From positions 46,627,966-46,691,965 of the forward strand of contig OY970830.1 in the NCBI GenBank assembly GCA_963853835.1: DNA of 64,000 bases, in the 5' to 3' direction. Positions 22,341 through 34,300 of this stretch are shown one piece after another. The translations under genes were made by a program, and so were the position numbers. Each line of letters begins with the position of its first letter. Position 1 is the stretch's first letter. The stretch comes from Calendula officinalis (Eukaryota; Streptophyta; Magnoliopsida; Asterales; Asteraceae). The notes beneath the pieces are model-generated. The model saw only the letters and a list, made by a program, of their open reading frames with translations, had not been told where the DNA came from and did no database searches.

Positions 22341-23591
22341 CTTGATCCTTGAGCCTTGAGCCTTGAGCCTTGAGCCTTGAGCCTTGAGCCTTGCATCTTG
22401 AGCCTTGAGCCTTGAGCCTTGAGCATCGAGCCTCAAGCGTCGAGCCTTGAGCCTTGAGCCTTGAGCCTTGAGCCTTGAGCCTTGAGCCTTGAGACTTGTC
22501 CCTTGAGCGTTGACCCTTGAGCATTGACCCTTGACCCTTGACCCTTGACCCTTTAGCCTTGAGCCTTGAGCCTTGAGCCTTGAGCCTTAAGCCTTGAGCC
22601 TTGAGCCTTGAGCCTTGAGCCTTGAGCCTTTAGCCTTTAGCCTTTAGCCTTGAGCCTTGAGCCTTGAGCCTTGAGCCTTGAGCCTTGAGCCTTGAGCCTT
22701 AAGCCTCGAGCCTTAAGCCTTGAGCCTTGACCCTTGACCCTTGACCCTTGAGCCTTGAGCCTTGACCCTTGAGACTTGGGCCATGAGCCTTTAGCCTTGA
22801 GCCATGAACCTTGACTCTTGAGCCTTTACCCTTGAGCATTGACCCTTCAGCCTTGAAACTTGAGACTTGAGGCTTGACTCTTGACCCTTGCGCCTTGAGC
22901 CTTGCATCTTGAGCCTTCAGCCTTGAGCCTTGAGCATCGAGCCTCGAGCATCGAGCCTTGAGCCTTGAGCCTTGAGCCTTGAGCCTTGAGCCTTGAGCCT
23001 TGAGCCTGGAGCCTTGAGCCTGGAGCCTTGAGCCTTTAGCCTTGAGCCTTGAGCCTTGAGCCTTGAGCCTCGAACCTTGAGCCTTGAGCATTGACCCTTG
23101 AGCATTGAGCCTTGAGCCTTGACCCTTGAGACTTGGACCATGAGCCTTTAGCCTTGAGCCATGAGCCTTGACTCTTGAGCCTTTACCCTTGAGCATTGAC
23201 CCTTCAGCCTTGAAACTTGACACTTAAGGCTTGACTCTTGACCCTTGCGGCTTGAGCCTTGCATCTTGAGCCTTGAGCCTTGAGCCTTGAGCCTTGAGCC
23301 TTGAGCCTTGAGCCTTGAGCCTCGAGCCTTGAGCCTTGAGCGTTGAGCCTTGAGCCTTGAGCGTTGACCCTTGAGCCTTGAGCCTTGAGCCTTGAGACTT
23401 GAGCCTTGAGCCTTGAGCCTTGAGGCTGGAGCCTTGAGGCTTGAGCCTTTACCCTTGAGCGTTGGCCGTTGAGCGTTGAGCCTTGAGCCTTGAGCCTTTA
23501 GCCTTGAGCCTGGAGCATTGAGCCTTGAGCCTTGAGCTTTCGAGTCTGGAGCCTTGAGCCTCGAGCCATGAGCCTCAAGCCTCGAGCCTTG

Positions 23592-24364
23592 TGACGGGTT
23601 TCAATAACACTGATTGACCACTTGGGTCAACCTCCTAGATCACTTGGTTCGAACCACACTGACCAAGAACATGAACTTGTTCTTGACCGGTTAAACCGTC
23701 TAGCTAATTTAATCCCTAAAAGCGGAAGTGGGATTAAACTTAATCCTTAAACCCTACAGGATTGGGATCTTGGAAATCTAGATTATATTAACAATGTAGA
23801 AACCTTGTATGAAAAATCCGAACACACACACACACACACACACACTTGTGTGTGTTCGACGGGTACCAAGAACCCTAGGGTTCTTGGTTGGTTTCGGTCG
23901 AACAACAGGGGAGAGGAAAAAGGGTTTCCCAAAACATACCTTGTTGATTGCTTAAGAAAGTCCACTGATAATGAACACGACGAGCGACCTTCTAGTTGGT
24001 CCTTGTATTGATCTTGGATCTTCAAGACTTGAAGAACACGAAGAACACGAAGAACGAAGAACACCAAAGTTGGTGTTCTTGAGCTCTCGGCCGAACAAGG
24101 GGAGGGAAGGGGCCAGGGTTCTTTTGTCGAGTGTATCCAAGGGAATGATTAAGTTTAAATGAAACCTTAAGCCTTCTATATATAATAGAATAAGTTTCAT
24201 TTAAGTCCTCCTAGTTTAATTAAGATTAATCTCTTAATTAAACTTATCTCTTACACTTTAAACCCTTATAGTTTTACTAGTTATTATTATCCCACTTAAT
24301 TATTAAATGTCTAGTATTATACACTTATATATATTTCGTGTATATTACATATACGAAATATATA
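23592..24364 (-). repeat. Non-satellite island 3 (copy of island 1)
   Basis: At 773 bp, the extra two bases are one more CA step in the dinucleotide run at about 23823-23844. The palindrome is at 23865-23888. At the positions where island 2 is changed it agrees with island 1, so the changes in island 2 arose after amplification. Confidence 0.6.
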
Positions 24365-25300
24365 CTTGATCCTTGAGCCTTGAGCCTTGAGCCTTGAGCC
24401 TTGAGCCTTGAGCCTTGCATCTTGAGCCTTGAGCCTTGAGCCTTGAGCATCGAGCCTCAAGCGTCGAGCCTTGAGCCTTGAGCCTTGAGCCTTGAGCCTT
24501 GAGCCTTGAGCCTTGAGACTTGTCCCTTGAGCGTTGACCCTTGAGCATTGACCCTTGACCCTTGACCCTTGACCCTTTAGCCTTGAGCCTTGAGCCTTGA
24601 GCCTTGAGCCTTAAGCCTTGAGCCTTGAGCCTTGAGCCTTGAGCCTTGAGCCTTTAGCCTTTAGCCTTTAGCCTTGAGCCTTGAGCCTTGAGCCTTGAGC
24701 CTTGAGCCTTGAGCCTTGAGCCTTAAGCCTCGAGCCTTGAGCCTTGAGCCTTGACCCTTGACCCTTGACCCTTGAGCCTTGAGCCTTGACCCTTGAGACT
24801 TGGGCCATGAGCCTTTAGCCTTGAGCCATGAACCTTGACTCTTGAGCCTTTACCCTTGAGCATTGACCCTTCAGCCTTGAAACTTGAGACTTGAGGCTTG
24901 ACTCTTGACCCTTGCGCCTTGAGCCTTGCATCTTGAGCCTTCAGCCTTGAGCCTTGAGCATCGAGCCTCGAGCATCGAGCCTTGAGCCTTGAGCCTTGAG
25001 CCTTGAGCCTTGAGCCTTGAGCCTTGAGCCTGGAGCCTTGAGCCTGGAGCCTTGAGCCTTTAGCCTTGAGCCTTGAGCCTTGAGCCTTGAGCCTCGAACC
25101 TTGAGCCTTGAGCATTGACCCTTGAGCATTGAGCCTTGAGCCTTGACCCTTGAGACTTGGACCATGAGCCTTTAGCCTTGAGCCATGAGCCTTGACTCTT
25201 GAGCCTTTACCCTTGAGCATTGACCCTTCAGCCTTGAAACTTGACACTTAAGGCTTGACTCTTGACCCTTGCGGCTTGAGCCTTGCATCTTGAGCCTTCA

Positions 25301-28300
25301 GCCTTGAGCCTTGAGCATCGAGCCTCGAGCGTCGAGCCTTGAGCCTCGAGCCTCGAGCCTTGAGCCTTGAGCGTTGAGCCTTGAGCCTTGAGCGTTGAGC
25401 CTTGAGCCTTGAGCCTTGAGCCTTGAGACTTGAGCATTGACCCTTGAGCCTTGACCCTTGAGCATTTACCCTTGAGCATTGACCATTGAGCCTTGACCCT
25501 TGAGCCTTCAGCCTTGAGCCTTGAGCATCGAGCCTCGAGCGTCGAGCCTTGAGCCTCGAGCCTCGAGCCTCGAGCCTTGAGCGTTGAGCCTTGAGCGTTG
25601 AGCCTTGAGCCTTAAGCCTTGAGCCTCGAGCCTTGATCCTTGAGTCTTGAGCCTTGAGCGTTGAGCCTTGAGCTTTGAGCGTTGATCCTTGAGCCTTGAG
25701 CCTTGAGACTTGAGCATTGACCCTTGAGCCTTGACCCTTGAGCATTTACCCTTGAGCATTGACCATTGAGCCTTGACCCTTGACCCTTGATCCTTGAGCC
25801 TTGAGCCTTGATCCTTGAGCCTTGAGCCTTGATCCGTGTGCCTTGAGCCTTAAGCCTCTGGCCTTGAGCCTTGAGCCTTGAGCCTTGAGCCTTGAGCCTT
25901 GAGCCTGGAGCCTTGAGCCTTGAGCCTTGAGCCTTTAGCCTTGAGCCTTGTGCCTTGAGCCTTGAGCCTCGAACCTTGAGCCTTGAGCATTGACCCTTGA
26001 GCATTGAGCCTTGACCCTTGAGACTTGGACCATGAGCCTTTAGCCTTGAGCCATGAGCCTTGACTCTTGAGCCTTTACCCTTGAGCATTGACCCTTCAGC
26101 CTTGAAACTTGACACTTAAGGCTTGACTCTTGACCCTTGCGGCTTGAGCCTTGCATCTTGAGCCTTCAGCCTTGAGCCTTGAGCATCGAGCCTCGAGCGT
26201 CGAGCCTTGAGCCTCGAGCCTCGAGCCTTGAGCCTTGAGCGTTGAGCCTTGAGCGTTGAGCCTTGAGCCTTGAGCCTTGAGCCTTGAGACTTGAGCATTG
26301 ACCCTTGAGCCTTGACCCTTGAGCATTTACCCTTGAGCATTGACCATTGAGCCTTGAGCCTTGAGCCTTGAGCCTTGAGCCTTGAGCCTCGAGCCTCGAG
26401 CCTCGAGCCATGAGCGTTTAGTCTTCATCCTTGAGCCCTGAGCCTTGAGCCTTGAGCCTTGAGCCTTGAGCCTTGAGCCTTGAGCCTTGAGCCTTGAGCC
26501 TTGAGCCTTGAGCCTTGAGCCTTGAGCCTTGATTCTTGAGCCTTGAGCCTTGATCCGTGTGCCTTGAGCCTTAAGCCTCTGGCCTTGAGCCTTGAGCCTT
26601 GACCCTTGACCCTTGATCCTTGAGCCTTGAGCCTTGATCCTTGAGCCTTGAGCCTTGATCCGTGTGCCTTGAGCCTTAAGCCTCTGGCCTTGAGCCTTGA
26701 GCCTTGAGCCTTGAGCCTTGAGCCTTGAGCCTTGAGCCTTGAGCCTTGAGCCTTTAGCCTTGAGCCTTGAGCCTTGACCCTCGAACCTCGAGCCTTGAGC
26801 CTTGACCCTTGAGCATTGAGCCTTGAGCCTTGAGCCTTGAGACTTGGACCATGAGCCTTTAGCCTTGAGCCATGAGCCTTGACTCTTGAGTCTTTACCCT
26901 TGAGCATTGACCCTTCAGCCTTGAAACTTGACACTTAAGGCTTGACTCTTGACCCTTGCGCCTTGAGCCTTGCATCTTGAGCCTTGAGCCTTGAGCCTTG
27001 AGCATCGATCCTCGAGCGTCGAGCCTTGAGCCTGGAGCCTTCAGCCTTCAGCCTTCAGCCTTCAGCCTTGAGCCTTCAGCCTTGAGCCTTGATTCTTGTC
27101 CCTTGAGCGTTGACCCTTGAGCATTGACCCTTGAGCCTTGACCCTTGACCCTTTAGCCTTGAGCCTTGAGCCTTGAGCCTTGAGCCTTAAGCCTTGAGCC
27201 TTGAGCCTTGAGCCTTGAGCCTTGAGCCTTGAGCCTTGAGCCTTGAGCCTTTAGCCTTTAGCCTTCAGCCTTGAGCCTTGAGCCTCGAGCCTTGAGCCTT
27301 GAGCCTTGACCCCTGAGACTTGGGCCATGAGCCTCTAGCCTTGAGCCATGAACCTTGACTCTTGAGCCTTTACCCTTGAGCATTGACCCTTCAGCCTTGA
27401 AACTTGAGACTTGAGGCTTGACTCTTGACCCTTGCGCCTTGAGCCTTGCATCTTGAGCCTTCAGCCTTGAGCCTTGAGCATCGAGCCTCGAGCGTCGAGC
27501 CTTGAGCCTTGAGCCTAGAGCCTTGAGCCTTGAGCCTTGAGCCTTGAGCCTGGAGCTTTGAGCCTTGAGCCTTGAGCCTTTAGCCTTGAGCCTTGAGCCT
27601 TGAGCATTGAGCCTCGAACCTTGAGCCTTGAGCCTTGAGCCTTGACCCTTGAGCATTGAGCCTTGACCCTTGACCCTTGAGACTTGGACCATGAGCCTTT
27701 AGCCTTGAGCCATGAGCCTTGACTCTTGAGCCTTTACCCTTGAGCATTGACCCTTCAGCCTTGAAACTTGACACTTAAGGCTTGACTCTTGACCCTTGCG
27801 GCTTGAGCCTTGCATCTTGAGCCTTCAGCCTTCAGCCTTGAGCATCGAGCCTCGAGCGTCGAGCCTTGAGCCTATAGCCTTGAGCCTTGAGCCTTGAGCC
27901 TGGAGCCTTGAGCCTTGAGCCTTGAGCCTTTAGCCTTGAGCCTTGAGCCTTGAGCCTCGAACCTTGAGCCTTGAGCCTTGACCCTTGAGCATTGAGCCTT
28001 GAGCCTTGACCCTTGAGACTTGGACCATGACCCTTTAGCCTTGAGCCATGAGCCTTGACTCTTGAGCCTTTACCCTTGAGCATTGACCCTTTAGCCTTGA
28101 AACTTGACACTTAAGGCTTGACTCTTGACCCTTGCGGCATGAGCCTTGCATCTTGAGCCTTCAGCCTTGAGCCTTGAGCATCGAGCCTCGAGCGTCGAGC
28201 CTTGAGCCTCGAGCCTCGAGCCTCGAGCGTTGAGCCTTGAGCCTTGAGCCTTGAGCCTTGAGCCTTGAGCTTTGAGCCTTGAGCCTTGATCCTTGAGCCT

Positions 28301-31300
28301 TGAGCCTTGATCCGTGTGCCTTGAGCCTTGAGACTTGAGCATTGACCCTTGAGCCTTGACCCTTGAGCATTTACCCTTGAGCATTGACCATTGAGCCTTG
28401 AGCCTTGAGCCTTGAGCCTTGAGCCTTGAGCCTCGAGCCTCGAGCCTCGAGCCATGAGCGTTTAGTCTTCATCCTTGAGCCCTGAGCCTTGAGCCTTGAG
28501 CCTTGAGCCTTGAGCCTTGATCCTTTAGCCTTGAGCCTTGAGCCTTGAGCCTTGAGCCTTGAGCCTTGATCTTTGAGCCTTGAGCCTTGATCCGTGTGGC
28601 TTGAGCCTTAAGCCTCTGGCCTTGAGCCTTGAGCCTTGATCCTAGAGCCTTGAGCCTTGATCCGTGTCCCTTGAGCCTTAAGCCTCTGGCCTTGAGCCTT
28701 GAGCCTTGAGCCTTGAGCCTTGAGCCTTGAGCCTTTAGCCTTGAGCCTTGAGCCTGGAGCCTTGAGCCTTGAGCCTTGAGCCTTTAGCCTTGAGCCTTGA
28801 GCCTTGAGCCTCGAACCTTGAGCCTTGAGCATTGACCCTTGAGCATTGAGCCTTGACCCTTGAGACTTGGACCATGAGCCTTTAGCCTTGAGCCATGAGC
28901 CTTGACTCTTGAGCCTTTACCCTTGAGCATTGACCCTTCAGCCTTGAAACTTGACACTTAAGGCTTGACTCTTGACCCTTGCGGCTTGAGCCTTGCATCT
29001 TGAGCCTTCAGCCTTGAGCATCGAGCCTCGAGCGTCGAGCCTTGAGCCTCGAGCCTCGAGCCTTGAGCCTTGAGCGTTGAGCCTTGAGCGTTGAGCGTTG
29101 AGCCTTGAGCCTTGAGCCTTGAGCCTTGAGACTTGAGCATTGACCCTTGAGCCTTGACCCTTAAGCATTTACCCTTGAGCATTGACCATTGAGCCTTGAG
29201 CCTTGACCCTTGAGCCTTGAGCCTTGAGCCTTGAGCCTCGAGCCTCGAGCCTCGAGCCATGAGCGTTTAGTCTTCATCCTTGAGCCCTGAGCCTTGAGCC
29301 TTGAGCCTTGAGCCTTGAGCCTTGATCCTTTAGCCTTGAGCCTTGAGCCTTGAGCCTTGAGCCTTGAGCCTTGAGCCTTGACCTTGAGCCTTGAGCCTTG
29401 AGCCTTGATTCTTGAGCCTTGAGCCTTGATCCGTGTGCCTTGAGCCTTAAGCCTCTGGCCTTGAGCCTTGAGCCTTGAGCCTTGACCCTTGATCCTTGAG
29501 CCTTGAGCCTTGATCCTTGAGCCTTGAGCCTTGATCCGTGTGCCTTGAGCCTTAAGCCTCTGGCCTTGAGCCTTGAGCCTTGAGCCTTGAGCCTTGAGCC
29601 TTGAGCCTTAAGCCTTGAGCCTTTAGCCTTGAGCCTTGAGCCTTGACCCTTGAGCATTGAGCCTTGAGCCTTGAGCCTTGAGACTTGGACCATGAGCCTT
29701 TAGCCTTGAGCCATGAGCCTTGACTCTTGAGTCTTTACCCTTGAGCATTAACCCTTCAGCCTTGAAACTTGACACTTAAGGCTTGACTCTTGACCCTTGC
29801 GCCTTGAGCCTTGCATCTTGAGCCTTGAACCTTGAGCCTTGAGCCTTGAGCATCGAGCCTCGAGCGTCGAGCCTTGAGCCTAGAGCCTTCAGCCTTCAGC
29901 CTTGAGCCTTCAGCCTTGAGCCTTCAGCCTTGAGCCTTGATTCTTGTCCCTTGAGCGTTGACCCTTGAGCATTGACCCTTGAGCCTTGACCCTTGACCCT
30001 TGACCCTTGACCCTTTAGCCTTGAGCCTTGAGCCTTGAGCCTTGAGCCTTGAGCCTTGAGCCTTGAGCCTTGAGCCTTGAGCCTTGAGCCTTGAGCCTTG
30101 AGCCTTGAGCCTTGAGCCTTTAGCCTTGAGCCTTGAGCCTTGAGCCTTGAGCCTCGAGCCTTGAGCCTTGAGCCTTGACCCCTGAGACTTGGGCCATGAG
30201 CCTCTAGCCTTGAGCCATGAACCTTGACTCTTGAGCCTTTACCCTTGAGCATTGACCCTTCAGCCTTGAAACTTGAGACTTGAGGCTTGACTCTTGACCC
30301 TTGCGCCTTGAGCCTTGCATCTTGAGCCTTCAACCTTGAGCCTTGAGCATCGAGCCTCGAACATCGAGCCTCGAGCGTCGAGCCTTGAGCCTTGAGCCTA
30401 TAGCCTTGAGCCTTGAGCCTTGAGCCTTGAGCCTTTAGCCTTGAGCCTTGAGCCTTGAGCATTGAGCCTTGAGCCTCGAACCTTGAGCCTTGAGCCTTGA
30501 GCCTTGAGCATTGAGCCTTGAGCCTTGACCCTTGAGACTTGGACCATGAGCCTTTAGCCTTGAGCCATGAGCCTTGACTCTTGAGCCTTTACCCTTGAGC
30601 ATTGACCCTTTAGCCTTGAAACTTGACACTTAAGGCTTGACTCTTGACCCTTGCAGCTTGAGCCTTGCATCTTGAGCCTTCAGCCTTGAGCCTTGAGCAT
30701 CGAGCCTCGAGCGTCGAGCCTTGAGCCTCGAGCCTCGAGCCTCGAGCGTTGAGCCTTGAGCCTTGAGCCTTGAGCCTTGAGCTTTGAGCCTTAAGCCTTG
30801 ATCCTTGAGCCTTGAGCCTTGATCCGTGTGCCTTGAGCCTTGAGACTTGAGCATTGACCCTTGAGCCTTGACCCTTGAGCATTTACCCTTGAGCATTGAC
30901 CATTGAGCCTTGAGCCTTGAGCCTTGAGCCTTGAGCCTCGAGCCTCGAGCCTCGAGCCATGAGCGTTTAGTCTTCATCCTTGAGCCCTGAGCCTTGAGCC
31001 TTGAGCCTTGAGCCTTGATCCTTTAGCCTTGAGCCTTGAGCCTTGAGCCTTGAGCCTTGAGCCTTGAGCCTTGAGCCTTGAGCCTTGAGCCTTGATCTTT
31101 GAGCCTTGAGCCTTCATCCGTGTGGCTTGAGCCTTAAGCCTCTGGCCTTGAGCCTTGAGCCTTGATCCTAGAGCCTTGAGCCTTGATCCGTGTGCCTTGA
31201 GCCTTAAGCCTCTGGCCTTGAGCCTTGATCCTTGAGCCTTGAGCCTTGAGCCTTGAGCCTTGAGCCTTGAGCCTTTAGCCTTGAGCCTTGCATCTCGAGG

Positions 31301-34300
31301 CTTCAGCCTTGAGCCTTGAGCATCGAGCCTCAAGCGTCGAGCCTTGAGCCTTGAGCCTTGAGCCTGGAGCCTTGAGCCTTGAGCCTTGAGCCTTGAGCCT
31401 TGAGCCTTGAGCCTTGAGACTTGTCCCTTGAGCGTTGACCCTTGAGCATTGAGCCTTGACCCTTGACCCTTGACCCTTTTAGCCTTGAGCCTTGAGCCTT
31501 GAGCCTTGAGCCTTAAGCCTTGAGCCTTGAGCCTTGAGCCTTGAGCCTTGAGCCTTGAGCCTTGAGCCTTGAGCCTTTAGCCTATAGCCTTTAGCCTTTA
31601 GCCTTGAGCCTTGAGCCTTGAGCCTTAAGCCTCGAGCCTTGAGCCTTGAGCCTTGACCCTTGACCCTTGAGCCTTGAGCCTTGACCCTTGAGACTTGGGC
31701 CATGAGCCTTTAGCCTTGAGCCATGAACCTTGACTCTTGAGCCTTTACCCTTGAGCATTGACCCTTCAGCCTTGAAACTTGAGACTTGAGGCTTGACTCT
31801 TGACCCTTGCGCCTTGAGCCTTGCATCTTGAGCCTTCAGCCTTGAGCCTTGAGCATCGAGCCTCGAGCGTCGAGCCTTGAGCCTTGGGCCTAGAGCCTTG
31901 AGCCTTGAGCCTTGAGCCTTGAGCCTGGAGCCTTGAGCCTTGAGCCTTGAGCCTTGAGCCTTTAGCCTTGAGACTTGATCCTTGAGCCTTGAGCCTCGAA
32001 CCTTGAGCCTTGAGCATTGACCCTTGAGCATTGAGCCTTGAGCCTTGACCCTTGAGACTTGGACCATGAGCCTTTAGCCTTGAGCCATGAGCCTTGACTC
32101 TTGAGCCTTTACCCTTGAGCATTGACCCTTCAGCCTTGAAACTTGACACTTAAGGCTTGACTCTTGACCCTTGCGGCTTGAGCCTTGCATCTTGAGCCTT
32201 CAGCCTTGAGCCTTGAGCATCGAGCCTCGAGCGTCGAGCCTTGAGCCTCGAGCCTCGAGCCTTGAGCCTTGAGCGTTGAGCCTTGAGCGTTGAGCGTTGA
32301 GCCTTGAGCCTTGAGCCTTGAGCCTTGAGACTTGATCATTGACCCTTGAGCCTTGACCCTTGAGCATTTACCCTTGAGCATTGACCATTGAGCCTTGACC
32401 CTTGAGCCTTCAACCTTGAGCCTTGAGCATCGAGCCTCGAGCGTCGAGCCTTGAGCCTCGAGTCTCGAGCCTCGAGCCTTGAGCGTTGAGCCTTGAGCGT
32501 TGAGCCTTGAGCCTTAAGCCTTGAGCCTCGAGCCTTGATCCTTGAGTCTTGAGCCTTGAGCGTTGAGCCTTGAGCTTTGAGCGTTGAGCCTTGAGCCTTG
32601 AGCCTTGAGACTTGAGCATTGACCCTTGAGCCTTGACCCTTGAGCATTTACCCTTGAGCATTGACCATCGAGCCTTGACCCTTGACCCTTGATGCTTGAG
32701 CCTTGAGCCTTGATCCTTGAGCCTTGAGCCTTGATCCGTGCGCCTTGAGCCTTAAGCCTCTGGCCTTGAGCCTTGAGCCTTGAGCCTTGAGCCTTGAGCC
32801 TTGAGCCTTGAGCCTGGAGCCTTGAGCCTTGAGCCTTGAGCCTTTAGCCTTGAGCCTTGAGCCTTGAGCCTCGAGCCTTGACCCTTGACCCTTGAGCATT
32901 GAGCCTTGAGCCTTGACCCTTGAGACTTGGACCATGAGCCTTTAGCCTTGATCCATGAGCCTTGACTCTTGAGCCTTTACCCTGGAGCATTGACCCTTCA
33001 GCCTTGAAACTTGACACTTAAGGCTTGACTCTTGACCCTTGCGGCTTGAGCCTTGCATCTTGAGCCTTCAGCCTTGAGCCTTGAGCATCGAGCCTCGAGC
33101 GTCGAGCCTTGAGCCTCGAGCCTCGAGCCTTGAGCCTTGAGCGTTTAGCCTTGAGCCTTGACCGTTGAGCCTTGAGCGTTGATCCTTGAGCCTTGAGACT
33201 TGAGCATTGACCCTTGAGCCTTGACCCTTGAGCATTTACCCTTGAGCATTGACCATTGAGCCTTGACCCTTGAGCCTTGAGCCTTGAGCCTTGAGCCTCG
33301 AGCCTCGAGCCTCGAGCCATGAGCGTTTAGTCTTCATCCGTGAGCCCTGAGCCTTGAGCCTTGAGCCTTGAGCCTTGAGCCTTGATCCTTTAGCCTTGAG
33401 CCTTGAGCCTTGAGCCTTGAGCCTTGAGCCTTGAGCCTTGAGCCTTGAGCCTTGAGCCTTGAGCCTTGAGCCTTGAGCCTTGAGCCTTGATTCTTGAGCC
33501 TTGAATCTTGATCCGTGTGCCTTGAGCCTTAAGCCTCTGGCCTTGAGCCTTGAGCCTTGACCCTTGATCCTTGAGCCTTGAGCCTTGATCCTTGAGCCTT
33601 GAGCCTTGATCCGTGTGCCTTGAGCCTTAAGCCTCTGGCCTTGAGCCTTGAGCCTTGCCTTGAGCCTTGAGCCTTGAGCCTTGAGCCTTTAGCCTTGAGC
33701 CTTTAGCCTTGAGCCTTTAGCCTTGAGCCTTGAGCCTTGAGCCTTGAGCCTTGAGCCTCGAACCTCGAGCCTTGAGCCTTGACCCTTGAGCATTGAGCCT
33801 TGAGCCTTGAGCCTTGAGACTTGGACCATGAGCCTTTAGCCTTGAGCCATGAGCCTTGACTCTTGAGTCTTTACCCTTGAGCATTGACCCTTCAGCCTTG
33901 AAACTTGACACTTAAGGCTTGACTCTTGACCCTTGCGGCTTGAGCCTTGCATCTTGAGCCTTGAGCCTTGAGCCTTGAGCATCGAGCCTCGAGCGTCGAG
34001 CCTCGAGCCTTGAGCCTAGAGCCTTGAGCCTTGATCCTTGAGCCTGGAGCCTTGAGCCTTGAGCCTTGAGCCTTGAGCCTCGAACCTTGAGCCTTGAGCC
34101 TTGACCCTTGAGCATTGAGCCTTCAGCCTTGACCCTTGAGACTTGGACCATGAGCCTTTAGCCTTGAGCCATGAGCCTTGACTCTTGAGGCTTTACCCTT
34201 GAGCATTGACCCTTCAGCCTTGAAACTTGACACTTAAGGCTTGACTCTTGACCCTTGCGGCTTGAGCCTTGCATCTTGAGCCTTCAGCCTTGAGCCTTAA

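Larger units (their letters stand above)
19345..25300. repeat. HOR domain C: tandem triplication of a ~2.03-kb satellite-plus-island unit
   Basis: Three units start near 19345, 21374 and 23396. Each holds ~200 bp of satellite, a ~771-bp non-satellite island, and ~1 kb of satellite containing GACTTGGGCCATGAG and GACTTGGACCATGAG modules. Island starts are 2029 and 2022 bp apart. The units look more than 99 % identical. The third diverges near 25.29 kb, where it passes into domain D. Left of each island the variants resemble domain B; right of it they resemble domain D. Confidence 0.95.

Noticed and set aside
19541..24364. Three independent retroelement insertions
   Set aside because: The flanking satellite is also repeated at the same offsets, so one fragment was amplified with its surroundings.
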